Notes: generated by a model from the sequence alone, not told the origin. A stretch of 64,000 bases of DNA from SCN-70-22 sp046327755 (GCA_046327755.1 JAXLXW010000001.1:868001-932000), one strand, 5' to 3'. Positions 55,718-63,813 are shown, counted from the first letter of the stretch. Numbers and translations: made by a program.

Positions 55718-55847
55718 GGACTTCACACACGGTCAGCAACGGCAAGCGGACGTGCGTGCGGCAGGGACCGACGACGTGGTCTACATAACGGTGAGAACGG
55801 ATGAGAAGGGGAGCGCGCTTTCCGTCTCCGACCGAAGGCCGTTCTGA
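55718..55847 (+). pseudogene. 3' fragment of lipoprotein cassette gene (copy of 63572-63701)
   Basis: Identical to the last 130 bp of the 63291-63701 gene, but with no start or upstream part. It is part of the 239-bp duplication and lies out of frame with the brnA ORF. Confidence 0.9.
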
Positions 55848-55862
55848 GTTTGCTTGCTCCAC

Positions 55863-55959
55863 GCCTAACGATCGTTGCAGCTGGCGAGAATCTGCGGATT
55901 GGCGCGGGCTGCGCCCGCGCCTCTATTTGACTCCTCGCAGCTGAACTCAAGCGTTACCC
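55863..55959 (+). other. attC site 4
   Basis: R'' GCCTAAC (55863-55869), R' GTTACCC (55953-55959). Identical to attC 12 up to the core and differs exactly after GTTA, as expected when the bases beyond the crossover belong to the next cassette. Confidence 0.85.
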
Positions 55960-56024
55960 CGCGGGATCGGGCAGTATGTTGGTAGCGTACGTTTGAGAAG
56001 CACGCACCACGACGGGAGGTTGGG

Positions 56025-56279
56025 ATGACGGAACGGTGGCGGGTCACCTTGCTCTCAGCGGTCGTCCCCGGGTGGGGCCAGCTTGAATTGGGCCACCGAC
56101 GGGCGGGCCTTGGGTTTCTGGGCGCCGCTGCGGCGCTGGTCGTGGGCCTGATCGTCACTGCCATCCTGGGCCGTGGCGAAACGCTCGCCGCCCTCGCGCT
56201 CCTCGAACTCACCGGCTGGGCCGCGCTCCACGCGTGGTTCGTCGCGGCTCGCCAATCGGCGCCGGGGCCACGCGCCTGA
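56025..56279 (+). CDS. Small two-helix membrane protein (cassette)
   Basis: 84 residues. VTLLSAVVPGWGQLELGHRRAG is a motif common to small membrane proteins (PGxGQL, similar to TM2/DUF5683 types), followed by FLGAAAALVVGLIVTAIL and LAALALLELTGWAALHAWFVAA. Sits as the only gene between attC 4 and attC 5. Function unknown. Confidence 0.7.
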   Translation: MTERWRVTLLSAVVPGWGQLELGHRRAGLGFLGAAAALVVGLIVTAILGRGETLAALALLELTGWAALHAWFVAARQSAPGPRA

Positions 56280-56375
56280 TGGCCCGAGCGCGGCAATCCG
56301 CGGGGCCCGCGCGCGAGGACCCGTGCGCGTCGACTCGTGCACGGTGCCACGACACCGCGTCGTCCGTGGCCCGCG

Positions 56376-56466
56376 TTGTAACTCCAGTTGCAGCAGACGG
56401 GCGAGCTAGGGTGGCTCGCTCCGCTCGCTCGGTTTCGTTCGCCCGCAGCTGAACCTTACGTTAGAC
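56376..56466 (+). other. attC site 5
   Basis: TTGTAAC (56376-56382, one or two mismatches) and R' GTTAGAC (56460-56466, perfect). Contains the array's typical central loop GCTCGCTCCGCTCGCTC. Confidence 0.7.
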
Positions 56467-56508
56467 CGCTCCCGACCTGGTGACGCATGCGCAATAGCAC
56501 GGGTCCCC

Positions 56509-57048
56509 ATGCGTATGCGTAGATGCCTGTTCACTGTCATGCTGCTCGGGCTGCCGCTCGTGCCCGTTTCAGCGCAGGGGGTGCCGCTCTCGGTGCGTTC
56601 GGAAGTCGGCTTGGGTTTGTACAGCGCGCAAGCGCCGTACGAGGGCGGGCTCGCCGCTGCCGCGCGGCTCGGCGTCGAGTTCCACGTCCGTGCGTCGCTC
56701 GCGCTCGCGCTGGATGCGCACCTGCTGGGCTCGGCGACGAGCGCTGATTTCTACGGCGTGAATAGCCGTCCACTGCCCAACACTGTCGGTGCGTCGGCGA
56801 GTCTCGTTTCGGCGCTTGGCTCCCGTCGGCAGTATCGTGTCGACGTCGGGGCCGGCGTGTACCATGTCGCGTCTCGCGCGAATGCACCCGGGGGCCGCGG
56901 AAGCGGAGTTCACGTCGGCGCGACGGCGCTCTTCCTGCAGCGTACTCACGTGGCACTGACGTTTGGCGTCCGCGCGATGCTCCTGCCGAGCGTCAGCGGT
57001 TCACGCGTGCTCTGTGTGCCCGCCAGCCTCGGCATCGTGGTGCGATGA
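56509..57048 (+). CDS. Secreted small beta-barrel-like protein (cassette)
   Basis: 179 residues (ATG 56509 or 56515) with a signal peptide (FTVMLLGLPLVPVSAQG). The mature part has regular Gly-rich amphipathic strands (SEVGLGLYSAQ, AAAARLGVEFHVRASLALALDAHLLG, ASLVSALGSRRQYRVDVGAGVYH), as in small outer-membrane barrel proteins. No family recognised. Confidence 0.7.
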   Translation: MRMRRCLFTVMLLGLPLVPVSAQGVPLSVRSEVGLGLYSAQAPYEGGLAAAARLGVEFHVRASLALALDAHLLGSATSADFYGVNSRPLPNTVGASASLVSALGSRRQYRVDVGAGVYHVASRANAPGGRGSGVHVGATALFLQRTHVALTFGVRAMLLPSVSGSRVLCVPASLGIVVR

Positions 57049-57070
57049 GCGTGCGCTCGCGCGCATCGCG

Positions 57071-57163
57071 GTCTAACACGCGTTGGAGCAGTCAGCGGAG
57101 CTAGGGTACGCTCGCTTCGCTCGCTCAATCGCCCTCCGCTGCAGCTCAACTGAAACGTTAGCC
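57071..57163 (+). other. attC site 6
   Basis: R'' GTCTAAC (57071-57077) and R' GTTAGCC (57157-57163). Central GCTCGCTTCGCTCGCTC loop. Arms TTGGAGCAGTCAGCGGAG and CTCCGCTGCAGCTCAA pair. Confidence 0.85.
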
Positions 57164-57182
57164 AGCCACGGCGAGTCGTCAC

Positions 57183-57506
57183 ATGAAGACTCGGGTCATG
57201 TACATCGAGTGTAAGGCGGGCGGTCTGACCGGACCCGCGCGCATCGGCCGCGTCACCTTCTCGAAGACGGGCAAGACGATCTACTACCGCGGTCACGCGT
57301 ATCGCAGCCTCAAGGGCGATGGCTTCAAGTCCAACTACTAAGAGGTCGCGACCGGCGACCCCTACTGGATCTCCGGCCCGCATAAGGACGGCGGCGATCG
57401 CCTCTACGGGGGCCGCGCGATGATCGAGATCGACGAAGACGCACGGCTTGAGTACTGGCGGGACATCCGGGGCCAGCCTGCGCGCGCCCAGCAGGCGCAC
57501 ACGTAG
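57183..57506 (+). pseudogene. Integron-cassette protein family gene with in-frame stop
   Basis: Reads KAGGLTGPARIGRVTFSKTG, IYYRGHAYRSLKGDGFKSNY, stop TAA at 57339-57341, then GDPYWISGPHKDGGDRLYGG and IEIDEDARLEYWRDIRGQP to TAG 57506. The family of ~105-residue proteins with VTFSKTGKT...YYWISGxKKDGxDRLYG...EIDEDxRxEYW is a frequent hypothetical in integron cassettes, often mis-named deoxyxylulose-5-phosphate synthase. The stop replaces a sense codon after SNY; frame is otherwise intact, so a substitution rather than an indel. Confidence 0.7.
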
Positions 57507-57522
57507 GGTGGGCGCTCGGCGT

Positions 57523-57628
57523 GGCTAACGCCGGTTGCAACTGACGGAGCCGTATTGAGGATTGGCGAGGCGCTTCGCGCCTCACCATTTTATGATATGG
57601 CTCCGCAGCTGAACCTTGTTCGTTGGCC
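57523..57628 (+). other. attC site 7
   Basis: GGCTAAC (57523-57529, one mismatch) and GTTGGCC (57622-57628). Arms CCGGTTGCAACTGACGGAGCC and GGCTCCGCAGCTGAACC are complementary around a GCGCTTCGCGC hairpin. Confidence 0.8.
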
Positions 57629-57667
57629 GGAACCAGCCCAGTTCCTCTCGAAGCGCCATCACGAGCG

Positions 57668-58834
57668 ATGCTAAGCCGACTCGCGTCTTCAGCACTTCTG
57701 AGCGCCAGCCTCTCGCTGATGGCATGTGCACGAGAGGCCATGCCGACGCGCGTCGAGCAGCGCCGCCTTGTGCCCACGCTTCGCATCGGTAGCGAGACCG
57801 CCGGTGCTGCCTACATGTTCACCACGATTCGCCAAGTCGTCGCGTCAGACTCCGAAGTCTTCGTGCTGCCTGCTGAGACGCCCGAAATCCGCGTCTTCGG
57901 CGCCGACGGGCGACACCGGAGAACGATCGGCCGAAGGGGGGCCGGGCCGGGTGAGTTTGATGCCGTGACGGCGATAGGCCTCGTCGGGGACACGCTGTGG
58001 ACGCTCGACTCCAATCTCCGACGCGTCACGCTCTTTCGCGCCAACGGCGAGCTGCTGACGACGGCTCGACTTGAGACGATGTCACCCGAGGTTGGTAGCC
58101 ACGGCCGCTTCTACTTCTTCTATCCGATGGCGATGCTTCGGGACGGTGCGCTCGTGGGCTTCGGTGGAACCACAGGGCGCGCAATCGCGGCCGGAGAGGT
58201 GACGGCCCTACCACTGCTCCGAGTGCCAACGAGCGCCGGCGCCGCCGATACCATCGGATGGGTGCCCATCGGACACGAGCACCTCATCCTCCGCTCGACA
58301 CGGGGCACGATGTATCGTGCCCAGCCCTTTGCCGACGCGCCATTGACGGCGTACGCGCCGTCAACGGGCCAGGTATTCGTCGTCGAACGATACGCGGCGC
58401 GAGAAGAGGGTCGCGCAACCGTGCGCGTGACGGCGCTTGGCATGAAGGGTGACACCGTGTGGTCGAGGACCCTGCCGTATAGGGCGCGTCGCCTCGATAC
58501 CGGGGTGGTAGACAGCGTACGTGCGCACCTGACCCGTGTGCTCGCATCACGATACCCGGCAGATGAGATCGAGCGCAGCCTCTTCGTGCCATCATTTCGG
58601 CCACCGATCACGGACGTGCTTGCGGGCGCAGACGGGAGCCTGTGGATCGGCTGGGATTCGCCGGAGCGCATCAGACGCTTCACGATGCTCACGGCGGGCG
58701 GTCGCGCGGCGCTTGAGATCGAGGGCCCGGCGGACATACATCTTCTTTGGGCGGGTGATGGTGTCGCGTGGGGCCAGATGCTCGACGAGGACGACGTACC
58801 TACCCTCGTGCGTTTTCGCACTGTCCCCTCGTAG
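57668..58834 (+). CDS. 6-bladed beta-propeller lipoprotein (cassette)
   Basis: 388 residues from ATG 57668, giving a signal peptide with lipobox (SLMAC). An in-frame TTG at 57623 would add 15 residues before it. NHL/6-bladed-propeller strands recur: IRVFGADGRHRRTIGRRGAGPGEF, LWTLDSNLRRVTLFRANGELL, VLAGADGSLWIGWDSPERI. Such lipoproteins are abundant in Gemmatimonadota-like genomes and may have been captured from a host chromosome. Intact; ligand unknown. Confidence 0.75.
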   Translation: MLSRLASSALLSASLSLMACAREAMPTRVEQRRLVPTLRIGSETAGAAYMFTTIRQVVASDSEVFVLPAETPEIRVFGADGRHRRTIGRRGAGPGEFDAVTAIGLVGDTLWTLDSNLRRVTLFRANGELLTTARLETMSPEVGSHGRFYFFYPMAMLRDGALVGFGGTTGRAIAAGEVTALPLLRVPTSAGAADTIGWVPIGHEHLILRSTRGTMYRAQPFADAPLTAYAPSTGQVFVVERYAAREEGRATVRVTALGMKGDTVWSRTLPYRARRLDTGVVDSVRAHLTRVLASRYPADEIERSLFVPSFRPPITDVLAGADGSLWIGWDSPERIRRFTMLTAGGRAALEIEGPADIHLLWAGDGVAWGQMLDEDDVPTLVRFRTVPS

Positions 58835-58894
58835 TAGCTTCGCCACGCTTGTACGTAGGCAAGATCGCCCCGGACGGAGGTACGGTGCGCGTCC

Positions 58895-58987
58895 GTCCAA
58901 CATCGCATGCAGCAGCCGGCCGATCTGTTGTGCGCTCGCTTCGCTCGCTCTATTTCGTTCGGCCGCAGCTGATGCTCAACGTTAGGT
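58895..58987 (+). other. attC site 8
   Basis: R'' GTCCAAC (58895-58901) and R' GTTAGGT (58981-58987), both consensus, with the GCTCGCTTCGCTCGCTC central loop. Confidence 0.88.
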
Positions 58988-59053
58988 GGCCTTGTGGGCG
59001 ACCGTTGCAGATGTAGGCGGTACACCGTTGGTGGTGTGTGTCTCCCTTTCCCC

Positions 59054-59545
59054 ATGACTATGCGACTCCTTCTGCTGGTTGCCCTCGGTGCTGTCGTCGC
59101 CTGCACTCCGCCCTCGGCCGATACGACAGCGGTATCAGGTGCGAGCGACGCAGTGCCAGATTCTATCCGTGTGAACATGGCGGCATTCGTCGACGCGATT
59201 CAGGCTCGGGATTCGGCTCGCGTCTTGGCCTTCTTCGCAGAGGACTCGAGCGTCCAGGCGATTGAGGGCGGCATCATGACTCGCGCCCAAATGGCGCGAA
59301 TGATCGGCGGCTTCTACAGGTCGATGCGCTCGATCGAAACGGCGATCGAGGGGCCGCTGCAGGTCACGGTCTTGGGTCCCGACGCGGCGGTTGCCTCAGG
59401 CCGGTACGTGGATGTCTTCGTCGACACCACCGGAGCGCGGAACGAGGTGCGCGGGATAGCCACCTGGGTTTGGAGTAAGCGCGGCGGACCGTGGCAGCTC
59501 TTTCACCTGCATGCCACCCCGGATCCGGCGGTACCATCGCGCTGA
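59054..59545 (+). CDS. NTF2-like (SnoaL/DUF4440-type) lipoprotein (cassette)
   Basis: 163 residues from ATG 59054 (59060 also possible; a GTG at 58994 would add 20 residues ahead of the signal). Lipobox GAVVACTPP. The mature part fits an NTF2-like fold: helix VNMAAFVDAIQARDSARVLAFFAEDSSVQA and strands AVASGRYVDVFVDTTG, VRGIATWVWSKRGGPWQLFHLHA. Such domains bind small ligands or act as isomerase/hydrolase scaffolds. No catalytic residue can be asserted. Confidence 0.75.
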   Translation: MTMRLLLLVALGAVVACTPPSADTTAVSGASDAVPDSIRVNMAAFVDAIQARDSARVLAFFAEDSSVQAIEGGIMTRAQMARMIGGFYRSMRSIETAIEGPLQVTVLGPDAAVASGRYVDVFVDTTGARNEVRGIATWVWSKRGGPWQLFHLHATPDPAVPSR

Positions 59546-59615
59546 GGGTGCCTCGGCTTCAGCGGATAACGCCGGGGCCGCCGCCCGAGCCGAGGGACCG
59601 CAGCGTGGAGCGGCC

Positions 59616-59727
59616 ACCTAACCTTCGCTTGCTCCCGACACGGCTCGGGCGTATTGTGTGCCGCCATGTGCTTCGCCATGGCGGCGCTGCTTGTAGGACG
59701 CCGCGCGGGAGAAGCGTAACGTTGAGG
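59616..59727 (+). other. attC site 9, abutting IS1182
   Basis: R'' ACCTAAC (59616-59622), R' GTTGAGG (59721-59727, one mismatch). Arms CTTCGCTTGCTCCCG and CGCGGGAGAAGCG pair, with an inner GCCGCCATG...CATGGCGGC hairpin. The IS left end begins within 2 bp. Confidence 0.65.
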
Positions 59728-59728
59728 A

Positions 59729-61530
59729 TGTAGAATAAGCCCGCATCCGCTGCCGGTGACCGCGCGATGCGCGACGTTAGCCTCCGTGTGGTGAGGAATC
59801 GACGGCTGGCGCGCTCCGACGGCGCGATGCGCCTCACGCGGCGCCCGATGGCGCGCCACGATCGCCGTTAGGCGGCGTACCCCGCGTGGGCCAGCTTCTC
59901 GATGTTGTGGACCAGGCAGAAGAGCTTCCACTGCCCGTCCACCTTCGCGCGGCCGCGGAGCGTAAAGCGCGCGAGCCCCTTGTTGTGTCGGAGGTTCGCG
60001 AAGACCGGCTCCACGGTCGCGAAGCGCCGCCCGTACAGCGCCCGCCCCGCAGCCGTGTCAAGCCGTCGTTGCATCTGCCGGGTGTAACTCTCGGGCCGAC
60101 CCGGTGCCGGCCCCTCGAAGAACATCACCTGCCGCGTCTCCGTGCGCTCGGGGGTCCGCAGGCACCGCGCGCGCTGCGCACACGGCACGCAATCGCGCTT
60201 GGCCCCGCGGAACTGCGCGCCACGATAGCCCTTGATCACGAGGTCCTTGCCCTTCCGATACAACGACTTGCCCGCGGGGCACACGCAGGTGCGGGCGACG
60301 GGATCGTAGGTGAAGTCGTGGGGCTGGTACAGCGGCAATCGCGTCGGCGTGCGCGACTTGTCGTGCAGGGGATCCGGCCCCTGCTGATGGCGGGCCTGCG
60401 TGGCGAAGCGTTCGTCGCGCGCCCGCATGCCGTTGTCCGCGATCAGGGCCGGGCGGCCCGCGACCGCGAGGGCGCGGAGGTTCGCTTCACTATGGTAGCC
60501 GGCATCCGCGGTGATCAGCGTCGTGGCGGTCGCATGCGGGGCGAGGGCGGTCACCACGGGGAGCAGCAGCTCCTGCTCCGTCCCGGTGCCATGCGCCTGG
60601 GCGTCGACGATGATCTGCGCCTTCGCATCCACCGCCGCGACGGCGGTGTAGCCCTGCACGACGCCCTTGCCCGTGGCCATCTTCGCGCTGTCCGGATCGG
60701 TCCGGTTGCTCAGGCGCGCCGCACCTTTGGCACTGCGCCGCTCGTCGGGATGCGCCGCCAGCCACGCCCGCAGCTGCGCCGCGTCACGCTCGAGGCGCGC
60801 CAATCGCTCGGCGTCTCGCGCCCGTCGCGACGTCGGCGGTCCGTCGGGTGGGTCGGGCGGCCCGTCCTCCGTCGCGTCCGTTGCTTGGTGCCGCGTGAGC
60901 ATGCGCGCGGCAGCGGTCTCCAGCTTCTCCGCCTGCCGCTCGAAGTCGGCGCGCTTCCCGCTGCGCCGCTTCGACGCATTACTCGGCAGCTTCACCCCAT
61001 CGATGGCAAACATCTCACGGCCGATCAGCCCCTGCTGATCACACACCGCGAGGACGGCCGCGAAGACGTGGGCGATGTCTGGGCCCAAGCCGCTGACGAA
61101 CGCGGCAATCGTGGTGAAGTGTGGGGTGCGCGTCCCACAGAGGGCGATGAAGGTCACGTGGTCCTCGCACAGCCGGGCGATCGCCCGGCTGCTGACGATC
61201 CCGCGCGCGTAGGCACACAGCACCACCTTGAGCAGCACGGCCGGCGGGTAGGCCGGCGCGCCCGTGGTGTCGTTCCGGAACCGAGCGTCGAAGCGCGACA
61301 GGTCGATGGCGTGGTCGAGCAGGTGATCGACCGCGTGCTCGAAGGTGCCGGGGAGCAGCTGCGCGGCCAGGTTCACCGGCAACAACCGCGGGTGGGTGTC
61401 GATCACCTTGTACCGGGCCATGGGACCTCGACGGCGGCGGGGAACGGCCACAGATTCGCTGCCGGGGAAACCCGTCGCACCCCGTGAAGTTCCGTGTCCA
61501 CATCGCGGGCACCGGCGGGGTTTTCCTACA
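59729..61530 (-). mobile_element. IS1182-family insertion sequence in the array
   Basis: About 1.8 kb. Imperfect terminal inverted repeats: TGTAGAATAAGCCCGC at the left (59729) and, on the complementary strand, TGTAGGAAAACCCCGC at the right (61530). Inner segments GCCGGTGaCCGCG and GCCGGTGcCCGCG also match. No exact target duplication is seen; ACGTT occurs on both flanks. A free attC core GTTAGGC (61536-61542) follows 5 bp after the right end. Confidence 0.65.
59868..61421 (-). CDS. IS1182-family transposase
   Basis: 517 residues from ATG 61421 (MARYKVIDTHPRLLPVNLA). N-terminal helical domain (FEHAVDHLLDH, YPPAVLLKVVLCAYARGIVSSRAIARL), a DDE-type core with FAIDGVKLPSNAS, ITADAGYHSEANLRAL and the C-terminal Cys-rich insertion (CVCPAGK...CVPCAQRARCL) plus YGRRFATVEPVFANLRHNKGLARFTLRG that holds the catalytic Glu. 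All parts of the IS1182/DDE_Tnp_1 type are intact. An in-frame upstream extension to 61733 runs into the next cassette and is not part of the protein. Confidence 0.9.
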   Translation of the reverse strand: MARYKVIDTHPRLLPVNLAAQLLPGTFEHAVDHLLDHAIDLSRFDARFRNDTTGAPAYPPAVLLKVVLCAYARGIVSSRAIARLCEDHVTFIALCGTRTPHFTTIAAFVSGLGPDIAHVFAAVLAVCDQQGLIGREMFAIDGVKLPSNASKRRSGKRADFERQAEKLETAAARMLTRHQATDATEDGPPDPPDGPPTSRRARDAERLARLERDAAQLRAWLAAHPDERRSAKGAARLSNRTDPDSAKMATGKGVVQGYTAVAAVDAKAQIIVDAQAHGTGTEQELLLPVVTALAPHATATTLITADAGYHSEANLRALAVAGRPALIADNGMRARDERFATQARHQQGPDPLHDKSRTPTRLPLYQPHDFTYDPVARTCVCPAGKSLYRKGKDLVIKGYRGAQFRGAKRDCVPCAQRARCLRTPERTETRQVMFFEGPAPGRPESYTRQMQRRLDTAAGRALYGRRFATVEPVFANLRHNKGLARFTLRGRAKVDGQWKLFCLVHNIEKLAHAGYAA

Positions 61531-61535
61531 GCCAC

Positions 61536-61542
61536 GTTAGGC
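61536..61542 (+). other. Isolated attC core (GTTAGGC)
   Basis: Perfect GTTRRRY right after the IS, at the start of the next cassette. Its left attC half is probably site 9 or was lost with the IS insertion. Confidence 0.55.
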
Positions 61543-61565
61543 AGCAACCAATCGCAGTGTCCCTC

Positions 61566-62336
61566 ATGGATTCCGACGTCGACATTATTCTCAGACTCTT
61601 GCGCGAAGCGGGGCTCGTACTGGCCGCCGTTGCTTTGGTGCTGGCAGTCGTGATCGCCATGGCCTGGCTTTGGTTGAAGCGCGCATTGGAGCGACACGCA
61701 GAGAGCGTCATCGAGCGAAGCATAGAGCAACATCGGCAGCAGTTGCAGCTCTCTGCAGACAGCGTCCGTCTAGACTTTCAGCGAAGACTTGCAGACTTTG
61801 CCATCTTCAATGCGCATCGGCACCGCTCCTACAGAGTCATCTTTCGCCGCGCCCTGAAGGCCCAGGGTGCGCTTGCCGGGTTCTTCGGGTTGACGTTCGC
61901 CAGCGACTACTCCGACGCGTCAAAAGAGGAAGTCGCCCAGGTACTGACCCGTGAGGAGGTGCCGGGCAAGCATCGAGACCAGATTTTAGAGTCCTGGGAG
62001 GGCAACCAGAAGCACGCTGTCCAGCTTCTTCATACTGTGTTGCGGCAAGCGCGGGAGGTGCGGGCGCTGCAGGAGTTCCAACAGTTCAAGAATGCGTTCC
62101 TCCTCGGTGAGTTGTACATCTCGCAACCTGTACGCGAGGCGCTGCATACTCTGAACAGCGTTCTCGCCTCATTGAGCGCTCAGGTTACCGTGCCCTCTGA
62201 GGACGGGATGAAGGCGCTATCACTCAAGGACGAGTCAACGGCCGCTCTGATGAGAGTGCGAGATGCGATGGTGGACGATCTTAGGCGGGGTGACTACGGC
62301 GCGAGCATCGATGCTGCCCTACCAGCTGTGCGATAG
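61566..62336 (+). CDS. Membrane-anchored coiled-coil protein of unknown function (cassette)
   Basis: 256 residues from ATG 61566. One N-terminal helix (LVLAAVALVLAVVIAMAWLWL), then a charged coiled-coil-like segment (RALERHAESVIERSIEQHRQQLQ) and a helical domain rich in Gln/Leu. Compact gene, stop only 2 bp before attC 10, as typical of cassettes. Codon use is visibly less GC-biased than backbone genes. No family recognised. Confidence 0.75.
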   Translation: MDSDVDIILRLLREAGLVLAAVALVLAVVIAMAWLWLKRALERHAESVIERSIEQHRQQLQLSADSVRLDFQRRLADFAIFNAHRHRSYRVIFRRALKAQGALAGFFGLTFASDYSDASKEEVAQVLTREEVPGKHRDQILESWEGNQKHAVQLLHTVLRQAREVRALQEFQQFKNAFLLGELYISQPVREALHTLNSVLASLSAQVTVPSEDGMKALSLKDESTAALMRVRDAMVDDLRRGDYGASIDAALPAVR

Positions 62337-62338
62337 CT

Positions 62339-62435
62339 GCCTAACTGGCGCTGCAGCAGACCGCCGAACCATGGTTGGCGGCGGCTCCGCCGCCGCTCTG
62401 TTGCTCTCGGCGGCAGCTGAGCTAGAACGTTAAGC
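62339..62435 (+). other. attC site 10
   Basis: R'' GCCTAAC (62339-62345) and R' GTTAAGC (62429-62435), both consensus. Arms GGCGCTGCAGCAGACCGCCG and CGGCGGCAGCTGAGC pair around a GGCGGCGGCTCCGCCGCCG hairpin. Confidence 0.9.
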
Positions 62436-62457
62436 GGACCTACCAGCTTGTGGACGA

Positions 62458-63137
62458 ATGAAGAGATCGGGCGATCGGAGTAAGGACCTTCCGCCATTCA
62501 GTTGCGATGTTCCGGCGCTCGGGGCGTTGATCGAATCCCTCGCTTCCGGCTTCCCGGGCGAGCGTCCCACGACCTCGATCTCGGTCACGCTTGACTCTGA
62601 GCGCCTCACTTTCGACAGCATAACCGAGCTCGAGTCGCACAAAGACGAGCTACCAGCGACGGTGCGCGCGATGACTGTATCGCTTTTCCAATGGGACGAC
62701 CCCGAGCGGCGGTCCGTGTGGCTCAGTACCACAGTTGGACACCGCGCGACAGTGCGCGCTGAATCCGCGAGCCAAGCCTGGTGCGCCGCCTCGACAGAGA
62801 TTGCGCGGGACTTCGCTCAGCGCAACAAGCAGTGGTACTCCCTGCTTCATCCCATGATGTTCTGGGCAGTGGGAACGTTGCTTACGTTCGTACCGCTCTC
62901 CTCTAGGGCTGCGTCAATCCGATCACTGTTTGCGTCTGCTGGAGGTACGGTTGCCTGGTTCACGAGCCTGTTGGTGATTTGGTCAGTCTTCTTCAGGTAC
63001 CGTTCTGTTTTCCCCCGTTTCTGCTTCGAGTGCGCGCCAACGAATCTTGGTTGCGACGGAACGCGACGGAGGTGACCGTACTTGCATCTCTGGTGTCAGC
63101 AATTGCGGCGGTCATCGCACTCTGGCAAGCGAAGTAA
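62458..63137 (+). CDS. Two-helix membrane protein of unknown function, probable single frameshift (cassette)
   Basis: The first frame (62458-63075, 205 residues) has a soluble N-terminal domain and two helices (SLLHPMMFWAVGTLLTFVPL and TVAWFTSLLVIWSVFFRY). After the homopolymer run near 63008-63016 the better frame continues as FLLRVRANESWLRRNATEVTVLASLVSAIAAVIALWQAK to a TAA at 63135-63137, ending on a natural third helix. A 1-nt indel in TTTTCCCCC would join them, so an assembly error is likely. Function unknown. Confidence 0.65.
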
Positions 63138-63168
63138 CACAAGGGCGTGCTCGCCGCGACCTTCGGCC

Positions 63169-63261
63169 GCTTAACATGCGCTGGAGCAGACAGCCGCTTC
63201 ACTGTATGCTCGCTCCGCTCGCACTATGTCATGCGGCTGCAGCTCAGCTAGTACGTTAGGC
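63169..63261 (+). other. attC site 11
   Basis: R'' GCTTAAC (63169-63175) and R' GTTAGGC (63255-63261), both consensus, with GCTCGCTCCGCTCGC central loop and pairing CTGGAGCAGACAGCCGC/GCGGCTGCAGCTCAG arms. Confidence 0.88.
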
Positions 63262-63290
63262 GGTGACAGTCAACTGGGGAGGGTGAGAAG

Positions 63291-63701
63291 ATGGGCAAAC
63301 GAGCGTTGGGATGGATCGCAGGCTCCCTGATGGTCACGGCAGTCGGATGCGCTGGCCGGCGCCCCGCCGAAGCCACGTCTGTAGCCTCTGGCGGCGTCTC
63401 TCACATCCAGCTTTACGTCTTCAATCGGTCCGGAGCGACTGTGGACCTGAAGGTCGCCCTTGCCGATTCCGTGCTGTACTACGCACAGGTCCTGAGTGCC
63501 GCTACGCCGTCGGAGATCAGCGGCGGTCGGCTGGTGCACCGCCCCCCAGGCACCTATCGAGTGACCCTCCAGGACTTCACACACGGTCAGCAACGGCAAG
63601 CGGACGTGCGTGCGGCAGGGACCGACGACGTGGTCTACATAACGGTGAGAACGGATGAGAAGGGGAGCGCGCTTTCCGTCTCCGACCGAAGGCCGTTCTG
63701 A
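63291..63701 (+). CDS. Small lipoprotein (cassette), parent of duplicated 3' fragment
   Basis: 136 residues with GTG-independent ATG start at 63291, a signal peptide and lipobox (VTAVGCAG). The mature part has short beta strands (VSHIQLYVFNRSGATVDLKVAL, GTYRVTLQDFTHGQQRQADVRA, DVVYITVRTDEKGSALSVS). It looks like an Ig-like lipoprotein. Its last 130 bp and the following attC are duplicated at 55718-55956. Confidence 0.75.
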   Translation: MGKRALGWIAGSLMVTAVGCAGRRPAEATSVASGGVSHIQLYVFNRSGATVDLKVALADSVLYYAQVLSAATPSEISGGRLVHRPPGTYRVTLQDFTHGQQRQADVRAAGTDDVVYITVRTDEKGSALSVSDRRPF

Positions 63702-63716
63702 GTTTGCTTGCTCCAC

Positions 63717-63813
63717 GCCTAACGATCGTTGCAGCTGGCGAGAATCTGCGGATTGGCGCGGGCTGCGCCCGCGCCTCTATTTGACTCCTCGCAGCTGAAC
63801 TCAAGCGTTAAGT
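63717..63813 (+). other. attC site 12
   Basis: R'' GCCTAAC (63717-63723) and R' GTTAAGT (63807-63813), both consensus. Same sequence as attC 4 except beyond the crossover. Confidence 0.9.

Noticed and set aside
59773..59873. GTTAGCC and GTTAGGC as further attC cores near the IS1182 left end
   Set aside because: They fall inside the IS as bounded by its terminal repeats, and their flanks do not form attC arms.
61422..61733. N-terminal extension of the IS1182 transposase
   Set aside because: The extra 104 residues overlap the next cassette and the IS end; IS1182 proteins begin at the MARYKV-type start.
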